A stretch of DNA of 64,000 nucleotides from Euryodendron excelsum. Taxonomy: Eukaryota > Streptophyta > Magnoliopsida > Ericales > Pentaphylacaceae. The stretch is from contig CM065379.1 in NCBI GenBank assembly GCA_033060915.1, positions 37,265,318 to 37,329,317 on the forward strand. The letters run 5' to 3'. Shown one piece after another: positions 1 to 10,446 of this stretch. A model generated the notes under the pieces. That model saw only the letters and a program-made list of their open reading frames with translations. It made no database searches and had not been told where the DNA came from. Each line of letters starts with the position of its first letter. The first letter of the stretch is position 1. Position numbers and translations under genes: made by a program.

Positions 1-236
1 CGCTACTCTAACGGTTGAGTATTTCTGCTACTCTAACGGTTTTGCGAGTATTTCCGCTACTCTAACGGTTTTGTGAGTATTTCCGCTACTCCAACGGTTT
101 TGTGAGTATTTCCGCTACTCCAACGGTTTTGTGAGTATTTTCGCTACTCCAACGGTTTTGTGAGTATTTTCACTACTCTAACGATTTTGTGAGTGTTTCC
201 GCTACTCCAACGGTTTTGTGAGTATTTCCGCTACTC
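1..236. repeat. 30-bp hairpin minisatellite in LTR U3
   Basis: About eight tandem copies of a unit near 30 bp, reading GAGTATTTCCGCTACTC followed by a spacer like TAACGGTTTTGT. Each unit can pair GAGTA with TACTC. One unit near 190 reads GAGTG with a GCTACTC arm, so not every unit is perfect. The same family fills 63430-63800. Confidence 0.85.
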
Positions 237-536
237 GAACCGTCTCGAGGAATAAACTGTCTCAAGAGAGGGATTGGAAAGGGGTCTTACCACCTCCGAG
301 GAGACGTGCCTGGATTGTGAGTGTTTCCGCCACTCTAACGGTTTTGTGAGTAGTTTTGCTACTCGGACCATCTCGAGGAATAAACTGTCTCGAGAGTGGG
401 ATTAGAAAAGGGTCTTACCATCTTCGAGGAGACGTGCTTGGATTATGAGTGTTTCCTCCACTCTAACGGTTTTGTGAGTAGTTTTGCTACTCGGACCGTC
501 TCGAGGAATAAACTGTCTCGAGAGTGGGATTGGAAT
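237..536. repeat. Compound U3 repeat (about 120 bp, two copies plus part)
   Basis: Larger unit containing CTCGAGGAATAAACTGTCTC, a GGAAAGGGGTCTTACC stretch, a GAGGAGACGTGCC arm, then GAGTG/CACTC and GAGTAG/CTACTC hairpins. It repeats at about 238-355 and 356-500. The same arrangement is seen in the same orientation at 63825-63920. Confidence 0.75.
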
Positions 537-763
537 TGGAATAAGAAAGAACAATGCCCCTAAGGGCATTTTGGTCATTTTGCCTCTATTTGGGCCCGAC
601 AGGCTCGCGAAGCGATGGAGAGAAGGCATTTGGACCTAGAGAATTGGCTTCGATTGGAATATGCCCACAATGACTTGAAAACAAGTCTGGACGAAGTGTA
701 AACTGCCGAGTGGTCAAAAATGGGGTGCTTACACAGTTGATTTTGGTTCTATCTTCCCTGCAG

Positions 764-850
764 GATGGCGATGCTTCGACTAGCTATCCGCCTCCTCCGA
801 TGCCGGGTTTCGGGGATTTTGATCCAGACGACATCAACTTTGACCTGTGA
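764..850 (+). CDS. Last exon of antisense gene, copy M
   Basis: Short coding exon on the strand opposite to gag. It is preceded by a pyrimidine tract and CAG (about 745-763) that looks like a 3' splice site. It reads 28 codons and TGA; the peptide is proline-rich and ends in DFDPDDINFDL. Copy P carries the matching exon (48590-48673), ending DFDPDIDFDL at the same place, again just after an intron-like AG. Conservation of the acceptor, phase and stop in two diverged copies is the evidence that it is a real exon. Upstream exons are cut off here by the LTR at 733. Extra antisense ORFs are known in Tat-lineage elements; which of those families this belongs to is not visible from so short a piece. 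Confidence 0.6.
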   Translation, partial: DGDASTSYPPPPMPGFGDFDPDDINFDL

Positions 851-2799
851 TAGATGCCCATTGTGGGGGCTCCGATCTTCTTTTGCCCTTATTCCTGAGA
901 TATATTTATGTTAGACAATTTCATTTTGTAAGCTATGTACAAGGATGGATATTTATGGCATTTAGAAGTATGGATAGACAGAAATATTTATGATCTTTTC
1001 AGCTAGGCAAATGATCAGATGCATGTGATGGATAATGATATTAGGTATCTATTACGTGAGTTGATATTGGTGACTTTTGGTTTTACATGGAGTTATATCT
1101 ATACGAAGCACATGCGATTTTTTTTTATTTTTTATATGTGCATATTAGAAGTACATTAACTGACAGAATGACAAGGGATGCCGTTAAACTTGTAGTTCTT
1201 GAAATGGTAACTCCTTCCTTTTCGGGGATTTAGCCTCTCTTCTGGCTCGACCCTATCTTGATTGGATGATAGCACTTCGCACCTTTCTCAACCTTTTGAT
1301 TGCCTTTGACTCTCTGCCTCAGGGTTAGTGTATATGATTATTGGGCTGAAACTCTCGACTCTCGGGATTTTAACAACAGCTTTTCCAACCTTCAGCAAAG
1401 CGATAAGCGGTCAGTCCTTTCAATCCGAGGAGACTTTGTTTAGGACCTTAATGTAGGCTAGGTTATTGGGTTTTTGAAACAACAGGATATATAGGCCCAA
1501 ATTCGATGTTGTTCTTAGCAGGGTTTAGATCCATACTGTCCTTGATCATTTTCTCAGTACGGCTAACATCCCCTCTTAGCTTTGGCGACGTATCCAACTC
1601 ATTTAGATTAAGCAATCCGTTTTCAATCAGAGGGGACTTTACTAGGGTTGTAATGTAGGCCATGGTTTTGGGGTTTTGCAAGAACGGGTAAATGCTCTAA
1701 CCTATTATTTCTACAAGGTTTCTTTGTAACCCAAGATCACCTTTGAATTTTCTTCTTCCTTCTGTATAACTTTTCAGGGTGAAAATGATCCCTTCCTTTT
1801 ACCCTTTCTATATGCCTTTTGAGATAAACATGACTATCTTCTTTTTCGATCTTCTTATTAAGCCTTTGAAGATGACTCAATCATGGTTTTCTTTAGGCCT
1901 TTCCTTCGATTTTTTTTTTTTTTTTTTTTTTTTTGCCTCTTGCCCCTTGGCAACTCTTTTCCTTTGCTTTTTCTTTCTATCTCTTTTCTTTTTGAATAAT
2001 TCTTCAACCCTTTTTCCTTAGACATTTTCCTTGGCAGTTCAATCTAACCCAATGTGGGCGGTGATTCCTAGGTTGGGGTTTTGTTAAGAAAAGACAGATG
2101 GCTCGACGGATTTGGCAAATGGTTGCTTTGGACTGTACGGGAAATGAAATGAAGGCCTCTCTTCACTTTGAATTAGATTGCTTGATCTATAAAGCTTTCA
2201 TTGCTGCCTTAGCACAGTGGGGGTGGATACCATTCCTAGAGTTCTCAAATATTGTCTGCCCCAATGTGGGGAAGACAGCCTTGGATCGGGGTTGACAAAG
2301 AAAACTTCTTTTGTTACGAGACTCTAGGGGTTAAAGCAAAGGGAATATAAGCACATTTGTTTATTATTTAGTCTTTTATTTATATATGAGGAAGTGAAAG
2401 ATGACTCCTCTTCATTTTGATAGACTGACCACACATCGCTTAGCTTTAGTGTCCTGTAAGTGTCGCCTTTGGGCAGTATCCTCACTCATCCTTATCCTCT
2501 CTCTGTGGAAAGCTGATCATTTGGTGAGTGGTTAACTCATGCTATCATCCCTCTAAGCCAGATCATTCCATAAGATATACTATGCCCTTTGCAGAGGAAG
2601 TAGTTACCATTCACAAGATAGCAGCAGTGAATAAAAAGAACTATCATTTAATTATTATCGTCATTTTTATGAAATATGCATAAAGTTTTTAAGCAGTTAA
2701 GAAAATGTAAACATCAATTTAGAGATAGGAAGTAAAAGGGATAGAAAGAAAGTGGGTGAAAACACCCCTCTCTTGTACGCTTTTGTTGGGATTCCTATT
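851..2799 (-). other. Internal spacer of copy M where pol would lie
   Basis: About 1.95 kb between the 3' end of gag and the antisense exon. It is colinear with 46630-48589 of copy P, for example the tract around 2480-2600 and the reading frame near 1463-1681 (start MAYITTL, later SMDLNP). No RT, RNase H or integrase motif is visible on either strand. A poly-T run lies at about 1911-1934. Because both copies share this short spacer, loss of pol looks ancestral to the family. Confidence 0.7.
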
Positions 2800-3552
2800 T
2801 TAGTAAGGCCTCGGGACAATGCCCACATCCTCGATGCTCCATTCACGACCCGGATCCTCGATCAAGGTGAGACAGGCAAAAGCTTCTCCTAGAGCTCCGA
2901 AGATGTTGGCGTAGTTGGCGTAGTTGTCAGCCTCCTTCTTGTTCTTTGTAGTGGGTTCTTCTGTAAACAGGGTGACTAGTTCTCCTCCTTCTAACTCGAA
3001 TGGTTCTGTCCGTGCTCTTGGCTTCTCTAACCCCCAGCTCATTTCTTCATAGTCGTACTCAGTTGTGGGCCAAGGGTTATCTAGTAAGTGATGTTCCGCT
3101 GCGACATACTTTGGATGTAGAAACTCAGCTCCCCATCTATCAACAACCATGTTCTCAGCAATCTCATCTTCTGGGAACATTAGCTCCTCAATGGGCTAGC
3201 CAGAAGCATTTGGCACCTCATTAAGGTTATAGAGATAAATCAGGTACAATGGGAGATCCTCTTCCCAGTCATCTTCTTCATCGGCCTCCCAATCATCCTC
3301 ATAACCTTCAACTCCGAGATCGTCGAATTCTCCCCCGCCTTCTATTTCTACTAGTATCATGTTGACGGTGTGATCCGGCAGAGGGTTAGTGGTCACATTG
3401 GGGGTTAAAGCAGGTTTTGCCGGCTGCAGATCAATGGTCTTATCGTCGATCAAGTCTTGGATTTTGTGCTTGAGAGCGAAGCAACTTTCGGTGTTGTGCC
3501 CCTGGCCACCCAAATGGTATTCACATGTAAGAGCGGCATTAAAGGTCGGGGG
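2800..3552 (-). pseudogene. gag: Gag C-terminal part (zinc knuckle), copy M
   Basis: This is the part of gag after the capsid. Directly inside the LTR junction it reads a proline-rich linker, then CEYHLGGQGHNTESC with the spacing of a retrotransposon gag zinc knuckle, then ALKHKIQDLID, and an acidic C-terminal half ending near SIEDVGIVPRPY. Copy P has the same order with CEYHSGRQGHGTKDC. One in-frame stop (about 3196-3198) separates the knuckle part from the acidic part; both lie in the same frame. The segment is cut from its N-terminal half (7692-8892) by the solo LTR at 3553-7691, and the reading frame resumes correctly when one copy of the target duplication is counted. The match to Ty3/gypsy Tat-type gag is from family knowledge. 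Confidence 0.8.
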
Positions 3553-3699
3553 TGTAAGCACCCCATTTTTGCCCGCTCGGCAATCTCCGAGCTGACCATG
3601 CTCACTTTCACACATCACATGCATATTTAGACTCTAAGCCCGTCTTTTTAACTTGAATTTAATCCACCAGTCGCTTCCCAAGCCCATAGGGCCCACTTG

Positions 3700-4200
3700 A
3701 AGTTAAATGACCATTTTGCCCCTAGGCATCCGAACGCCCCGGGGACCCCGCCGTAACTGGGTATCAAACCGGTAGCCTCCTGAGAATACTTTTTATAGTA
3801 TTCCCAACCTTCCTCTACCTTTCCGAATCATTCCGAGTCAGTTCCGGCAAACCCGGTGCAAAATGACCGTTTTGTCCCTAGTGGGCCGGTCTCCTTTTCC
3901 GACCACACCGGCTCTGGGTATCAAACCGGCAACCTTTGGGAACATTCTAAATAATGTTTCCAAATCCCAAGTCTTCTTCTGGGAAGTCCGAGTCTGTTCC
4001 GGCAGTTTCCCGGGCCAATTGACCGTTTTGCCCCTAAAGGCCCGGTCAACCTTTCCGACCCATCTTATCCTCATTTCTCAAGTCAAATACCTCTAGGACA
4101 CTATTTTAAGTGTTCCTGCTCTTTTCCAGCCTTCCGGGTCATTCCCGGCTCCTTCAAATCATTCCCGGACTTTCCAGAGTCACTCCTAGTGAAGCCAGGC
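3700..4200 (+). repeat. About 160-bp U3 repeats with hairpins
   Basis: Degenerate tandem units, each with an ATGACCATTTTGCCCCT-like stretch, a GGGTATCAAACCGG stretch and a hairpin. The hairpins here are GAGAATACT/AGTATTCCC (about 3782), GGGAACATT/AATGTTTCC (about 3938) and AGGACACT/AGTGTTCCT (about 4093). The same three hairpin classes recur in order in the other LTRs. Confidence 0.75.
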
Positions 4201-4287
4201 TAAAAATTGCATGGTAGTCACCAGTACAGGCGCCCAAATCTAGTCAAAGATACATTGCTTGCTGACCTTAAACATTTCCTAAATGGA

Positions 4288-4386
4288 TGGCGCCACTAGT
4301 AGTGGCGCCAAGCCAAAAAATGGCCTGGCGCCACTCCTAGTGGCGCCAGTGTAAATTCTGGCCTGGCGCCACTGCAACAGGCGCTA
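4288..4386. promoter_or_regulatory. Three TGGCGCCA palindromes upstream of TATA
   Basis: Two near-perfect inverted repeats (4288-4310 and 4326-4348) have arms TGGCGCCACT and AGTGGCGCCA. A decayed third lies at 4364-4386. The cluster sits immediately 5' of the TATA box. Related copies precede the TATA box of other LTRs, for example 50570-50670, 55820-55866 and 62540-62605. The GGCGCC core resembles E2F-type sites; actual binding is unknown. Confidence 0.6.
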
Positions 4387-4401
4387 GTATTGTCTAACCT
4401 C

Positions 4402-4409
4402 TATAAATA
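4402..4409 (+). promoter_or_regulatory. TATA box of LTR promoter
   Basis: TATAAATA follows the palindromes and precedes a conserved leader containing several AAACCCTAG teloboxes (4490-4560). The same TATAAATA is present at the equivalent point of every full LTR here, so this is the family's U3/R promoter and fixes the sense direction of the LTR as plus. Confidence 0.8.
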
Positions 4410-4999
4410 CAGAGCCTCCTCCAACGTGAAAAGGATCCGTCAACTCAGTCTAAAAATCATATAATTCGATACACAAAGCTCGAACACTCCTTAAACCCTA
4501 GCCTCCTTAGGTTTTCCAAACCTAGCCACCATACACAAACCCTAGCCTCATATACACTCCTATACACCCCCATACACTCATACACTGCCTTCAACCCTCC
4601 TTTGAAGACTTGAAGAGCTGCAATCTAAAGCTTGAAGATAACTCTTGAAGATTGAAGACGAAGATCAAGACAAAGACCGAAGATCGAAGATAAGCAAGGC
4701 GCGTAAGATAAACAAGATACAAGGTAGGTTCTCCATTTAAATTTCCGCACTTCCCCTTCTCTCTTCTCTCTCCAACCCACTTGGGTTTTCTCTATTTTAA
4801 TCCCCCATCTCTTTCCCCCCCTTTCTTTGCATGCTTGAAATAAGAGGATTCCCGGTCCATGTGTAGGATTGGGCTATTGGAGAGTCACTGTGTCGGGGGC
4901 TTTCTTCTAGTCTAACCAGAGACCACGTGGGTCTGGCCCCCTTGATTATGTGGTGAAGCCTTAGCCTTGTATGTTCATGACCCCAAAATTACATTGTGC

Positions 5000-6830
5000 A
5001 TATCATGGTCTTGCATCTTCCAAAAGTCATTTTCGAAGTTGTTTTCAAAATCGTTTTCAAAATTGCATCAAAATCTCTTTTTCAAAAACTTGTTTTCAAA
5101 ACCACAATCCTAAGGTGATTCTAGCCTTTCCATGGCTAGGGTTGCTTTAGGAAAGTGTTATATTTAAAGTGACCAACATGGTTCATATCTTCAACCCTTG
5201 TTGTTTTCAAAACCACTTTCTTAAAGTGGTTCTAGCCCTCTTATGGATAGAATCGCTTTAGGAAAGTGAGATGTTTTCATACTTTTCAAAAAACTCTCTC
5301 TTCAAAAATCTCTTCCTAAAAATCTTCTTTTTCAACATACTTCCCAAAAACTCTTCTTTCCAAAAATCTTTCTAAAAAACTCTTTTTCCAAAACTTTCTT
5401 TCTAGAAACTCTCCTCTAGGATTTTCCTTCTAAAATCTTCGTTTCTAAAAATACACTTTCCAAAACCTCCTTCTCTTTAAAAATCTCTTTCCAAAAACTC
5501 TCTCTTCGAATTTACTTTCCAAAAACTCTTCCCTCTAGAAACTCCTCTCTAGGATTCCATTCTAGAAAACCTTCGTTTCCAAAAACGCACTTTCCAAAAA
5601 TCCTCTCTCTTTAGAGCTCAAGTCAAGCCCTAGAACTCACAATTAGGAAACCCTAATTTTCTTTCCAAAAACATGATTTTCAAACTTTGCCCCAAACCTA
5701 GGTTTCCAAAACCTCTCGTTTTTACATCCAAACTATACATGTTTCCAAAACCTATTTTCTACGTCGAAATTATAGTTTTTCAAGTCTAGGGTTTCTAGAA
5801 TCTCTCTTTCCAAATCCTCACCAAATCAAATATTCCCATTTAGGAAACAAAATCCAATCCTCCGTTTTTGGAAACAAAATCAAACACTTCTTTTTTAAAA
5901 AACAAAATCCAATCCATTCCTAATCCAAATCTTTCATAATTCAACTCCTTTCTAAACTTCTCCTTTCCTAAACCTTAAGTTTCCAAAACTTGAACATAAA
6001 AATCTTTCCTAAATTTTAAAACTCAATTCCCACATCCTTCCTAACTCCACTCTTTCCTAATTCTACCCCTTTCCAAATCTAATTTTTCAAAACCTTTCCT
6101 AAATTCAAACATTTCCTAATCTCAAGATTTTCTAAAAAACTCTAAAACTTACAAAATCTTAAACTTTCTAAATGTCAAATCTTTCTAAAATTCCAAGCTT
6201 TCTAAATTCAAAACTTTCTTAAGTTAAGACTTTCTAAATCTAAAACTTTCTAAATTCTAAATTTTCTAAAACTTCAATATCTTTCCAAATCTAAGACTTT
6301 TTTAAACTCAAAACTTTCTTAATTCAAACATTTCCTAAATTGAAAACTTTCCTTTTCAAAGCTTTCTAAATTCAAAACTTTCCAAATTCTAAACTTTCCA
6401 ACTTTCAAAACTTCCTAATTTCAAAACCTTTCTTAATTCAAAACTTTCCTAAGTTGAAACTTCCTTAATTCAAAACTTTCCTAAGTTGAAACTTTCTTAA
6501 TTCAAAACTTTCCTAATTTCAAAACTTTCTTAACTTGAAAACTTTACAAAAATAAAACTTTCCAAATTCAAAACTTTCCTAAATCGGACCTTTCCTAATT
6601 CGAACCCTTCCTAAATCTAATCCTTTCTCCAATCTTCCAAGTCTAATATTCAAGTCAATTCTTTTTCAAAATCTTTCCAAGTCAAATCCAACTCTTTTTT
6701 TTGAAGTTCTTAAGTCTAAGTTTTTTAAAACCAAGTCTTTCAAAACTAATCTTTTCAAATCTTTCAATCAAAGTTCATTCTCTCAATCTTCTAATTCAAT
6801 CTCTTTCTTCAAATCAACTCTTCTATTTTT
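5000..6830 (+). repeat. T/C-rich low-complexity tract of LTR
   Basis: About 1.8 kb of degenerate short repeats like AAAACTTTCCTAAATTC on the plus strand. The equivalent tract is present in every long copy (purine-rich on plus in minus-strand copies: 11050-13260, 42300-44110, 59690-61900; T-rich at 51400-52870). It encodes nothing convincing; open frames within it are low-complexity F/K/S strings. Confidence 0.8.
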
Positions 6831-7691
6831 AATCGGACTCTGGTCCGAACTACGACTGACCTGATTCCTCCAAAAGGATACGTAGGCAACTCTCATGGGT
6901 GCGGTCACAACTTCTTTCAAATTTCAAATTCCTCCATATTTTCCAAATCTCAAATTTCAAAATCTTTCCAAATCTCCAATCTATTTTCAAATTTCCAATT
7001 TCAAATTTCTATTTTCAAATCTCTACTTTCAATTTCCAAAACTTTTCAATTTTAAATCTATCCAACTTCAAATCTCTTTCAAATCAAATCAATTTCAAAT
7101 CAATCTCCTTCCAAATCTATTTTTCAATTCTTTTTCCTTGCACTTGCATATCATGCATCATGTTAGTTTCTTTTCAAGCATTGTTTTCCAAGGTGGATAG
7201 GATTGAACATTGTTAGTTAAAGACTCTCATAGGTGAATCTAGGGTAGATTGACATGTAGGTACCGAAAGGGCGGGTAGGGTGATGGCTTAATGCGTCTTC
7301 CCTACACGTAACCAACCTCCGAACTTAGAATCACTGATTTCAAAGACCAAAAACGGAGTTATTTTTCAAAAAGGGCTAAATATTTTTCAAAGATTGCCAA
7401 ATAACCTGTTTTCCTAAAAACCCTCTCTTGAGAAGATATTTTCAAAATCCTTTCCTAAAAGCCCTAGGTGTAGTCTTCGGATTATTCTTAGTTTTTAGGT
7501 GTCCTAACTCACCTTAATCAAGTTAGGTGGCGACTCCGAATCTTTTTTAAAAGCCCTTTATTCAAATTAAAATTTTTTAATTCAAACTTACTCGCACTTA
7601 TTCTTTTAGGAGGGTGAGTTCTAACGAGAGAGTACAGTATTTTTCCCTCTTGTGTGAGTATTCCTCGAATGTGAAAAATCTGGGCGCAACA

Positions 7692-8892
7692 GGGGCAGTG
7701 GGCTTGGCAACGGGCGAGCAGGTATGGGCTTAAGGATATTATTCTTCAGCAAGTTATGGTAGGCCTCAGTTTGGGTACAGGCTAAGGCGTCGAAGGTACA
7801 AATGCGTCGAGCAGGTCTATTAAAGTTGGGACGTGCCCTAGTGGACCATAGTTAGGGGTTGGAACATGCATAGTTAAAGTGGGTAAGGGCAGGACAAGGT
7901 GCGCTTGTAGTAGTGGACAGTATTGGGGTGGTTGGCCAGGTAAAATGGCGAACACTTCACTTTCCTTCCTGATCGTGCTTTTTGCAGTAGCCATTCTCTT
8001 GGCTATATTGGTGGTGCTTTCTCCAGTCTTGGCATAAGGGTCTATAATCCTCCCTGTCTTGAGGCCATTTTCTATCATCTCCCCTTGCATGATGAGCTCG
8101 GAGAAACTTTTCCCCACACTTGTGCAGAGCTTCTTGTAATATATACCTTGAAAAATATGTACGAACAGTTGTATATATTCCTTCTCTTCTAATGTGGGAT
8201 TAACTTGTGCAGCAGCCTCCCTCCATCTTAAGGCATATCCTTTAAAGCTTTCTTTCTCACCCTTGCTCATCGTCATCAGGGACCATTAATCGAAAGTGAG
8301 GTCAATGTTGTGGCAGTATTGGGCTTTGAACGCGTTGACCAGCTCAATCCAGGTTGTGATCTTCCTTAGATCTAAACGAGCAAACCATTGTAGAGCAGAC
8401 CCCGTGAGACTGTGTTGGAATAGTTGCATGAGGAGTTTTGGATCGTTACCATGTCCACTTAGTGCTCCAGCATAGAGACGAAGATGAGCAACGGGGTTAC
8501 CAGTGCCGTCGTACTTCTGGAAGTCGGGCATTTTGAACCTGGCAAGTCTCTGGTGGTCAGGGAAGAAACAGAGCTCATCATAGGAAGTGAACCCATAAGT
8601 GTCGTGGCCATAGAGGCTTCGCAGCGAATCTTCTAACCAATATGGTGTCTTCCTCTTCAGCATTGATCCCTTTGGCATCCTCCTTATTCCTCCCAGCATT
8701 GCCAGACTGAAGCATAATCCCTGGATTAGAGGGTTCAGGGTCCTTGGATGAAGTCATAAATGATGATGGGACTGCAGCAGCATCCTTCATAGCCATAGTT
8801 TGAATAAGCTTGAGCATCTCATCCATCTTGGTCCTCATTTCATTGACTTCTTCCTGAGAAACTTGAGAGGATTCTTTAGGGTTAGCAGCCAT
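7692..8892 (-). pseudogene. gag: Gag N-terminal and capsid part, copy M
   Basis: The likely start is the ATG at 8890-8892 (MAANPKESS). A short coiled-coil-like stretch with MRTKMDEMLKLIQTM follows, then the retrotransposon gag (capsid-like) domain: FKMPDFQKYDGTGNP, HLRLYAG, GSALQWFARL and, further on, KGEKESFKGYALRWREAAAQ. These are typical of plant Ty3/gypsy gag. The frame is broken by a shift near 8640, a stop at 8283-8285 and another shift between 7731 and 7782. It ends at the junction with the solo LTR, in a proline-rich linker that continues at 3552. It would have formed the particle that packages element RNA; it cannot be made intact now. Confidence 0.85.
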
Positions 8893-10426
8893 CAGTGATG
8901 CTCTTTGCCGGGTGATAATGGGATCCCTAGGTGGATGTTGCCCCTTCTTAGGAGCAATGTTGACTAAGTGCAGGGTGACCTCTATAAAAAAGAAAAAGAC
9001 AAAAAGATAGAAACACAAATTGCAAGTCAGTTTCTGGATTTTAGAGAACTTTATACAATGCATGTCCCGGGGTGCCCCTTTTTTAGGGGGGAAGCTAAGC
9101 ATGATGTATTGGCTTACTTTTGGAGATAGGGGATTTGCCCCTGTATGCAGATACCTTACCATCAAGTGGGAACCTTCAGCCATCCATGCATTCATTCGCA
9201 AAAGTAAAGAAATACATTGAATTTTGGGTTTAAGATACAAAAGAATTAAAATACATTTCAACAGGGGGGAAGGGGGAACATTTTCCTTTGGACTTCCACC
9301 TATCTAGTTTTATAAAGGAAAAACCTAAACTACTCTTGAGTCTTCGGAGTCGCCTTCATTGGATTTGATGTCAAGGAGGTCGCTGAGAGACCTTGTTGAT
9401 TGATTGCCCCTTGTCTTCTTGGCAACCCTATCTCCGTGAGCATAGAGGGATTGAGGCCCCTCTTATGGAATGGATTGATGTGCATACCATGAGCCCTTAG
9501 GGTTACATGAGAACCCTTAGGGTTTAGGTAGGTTTAATGCAAGGGAGAGTAAACTAGGTGTCACTCTCAATGGGTTAATCATATGCATGAAAATGCAGTG
9601 ACTTGAGTTACTTGGAACTCTTGTCTTGACATGGAATATTGAATACATGAACATGGTTATGCAAAGAGTATAAGGAGAGAGAATGCAATAGCAAGATAAA
9701 CGTGCATGCATGAGTAGTTAGACAGGCATTATAACAGTATGGATACAGTCAGTATAACAGCAGGAATAAACAGGTATAAATGAAAGTAAGAGTAGTCGAC
9801 CTTTCCTCCATGGTTATGGAAACGGTGCTCGTGTCTTAAATCCGACAGAGGTTCGGCTATGCATGGTGTCTATATGAGTATGAGGTTGAGGGTTCACTAA
9901 TGCGTCCTAAAAAGGCTCGATCCCCGGATCTGCAAACCTAGGCCCACTCCCCGCGGTGGTGCCATGATCTGTTGGTGATCCGAGTGAGGGAACCATTAAG
10001 AGGCCCTAGGCGAAGAAACTGACACAACATCTTGCCCACAACCAATATACCGTTCCCCTTTTCTAACTAGAAAGGTCACATCAGGGTAATATGCAAGTAT
10101 GTAGAATGCAGGTGCACATGCAGTGTGTGTGTAATTTTGAAAGCAGAGAAAAGAGCCCAACAACTCCCATTCATCCTGTTTATCACATTCATGCATGGCA
10201 GTTAATAAAATTTAAACAAAATGTATACCTACAAAACAAAAATGCAAGGGTTAGTATGTGGATGACAAACATAATACAAGATAATATAAATAAATGCATG
10301 TTTTTTGAAAACAATTTTGAAAATTTGGTTTTGAAAAGTTAAAGTGAATAGGATTGAACAAGTTAATTGAAGACTCTACATGGGTGAAGGGTAAAGAGAC
10401 ATGACTATGACCTAACCCTCTAAGTG
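8893..10426 (-). other. Transcribed leader of copy M with 3' splice-like site
   Basis: Long leader between primer-binding site and gag, colinear with 40086-41563 and 53731-54880. On the minus strand a pyrimidine tract ends in ATAG at 8983-8982, just before gag. Copy P has TTTCTTTCACAG at the same place. This suggests the leader, or part of it, is spliced out before gag is translated. A 64-codon frame (9517-9711, start MHARLS) is kept in the copy at 54453-54647. No other coding function is seen. Confidence 0.55.
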
Positions 10427-10444
10427 TCCCCAGCAAAGTCGGTA
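10427..10444 (-). promoter_or_regulatory. Degenerate primer-binding site, copy M
   Basis: Directly inside the 5' LTR the minus strand reads TACCGACTTTGCTGGGGA, compared with TGGCGACTCCGCTGGGGA after the LTR that ends at 53710. It would prime reverse transcription from a host tRNA 3' end. An arginine tRNA is reported for Ogre/Tat elements; that assignment is from memory and needs checking. Confidence 0.65.
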
Positions 10445-10446
10445 GC

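Larger units (their letters stand above)
1..733 (-). mobile_element. Partial type-B LTR, minus strand (5' end of LTR)
   Basis: On the minus strand this starts at 733 with TGTAAGCACCCCATTTTTGA, the start shared by all LTRs of this family. It then follows the type-B order: palindrome ACTTG/CAAGT, a block near GGGCCCG, compound repeats with CTCGAG, and the GAGTA/TACTC minisatellite. It leaves the window before reaching the promoter or U5. The inner neighbour at 734-763 is the end of an intron of the antisense gene. Confidence 0.8.
3553..7691 (+). mobile_element. Type-A solo LTR inserted in gag of copy M
   Basis: A 4.1-kb LTR that starts TGTAAGCACC and ends GCGCAACA. It is flanked by GGGGG on the left (3548-3552) and GGGGC on the right (7692-7696), read as a 5-bp target duplication with one change. 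No primer-binding site follows the right end, and gag sequence continues on both sides, so this is a single LTR left by LTR-LTR recombination. Its orientation is opposite to copy M. Order: short type-A start, hairpin repeats of U3, three TGGCGCCA palindromes, TATA box (4402), telobox-rich leader, a long T/C-rich tract, the ACGTAGGC motif (about 6840-6900) and the U5 end. Confidence 0.9.

Noticed and set aside
3000..3224. Plus-strand frame opposite gag
   Set aside because: Shadow of the gag C-terminal coding strand; no independent motifs and no counterpart in copy P.
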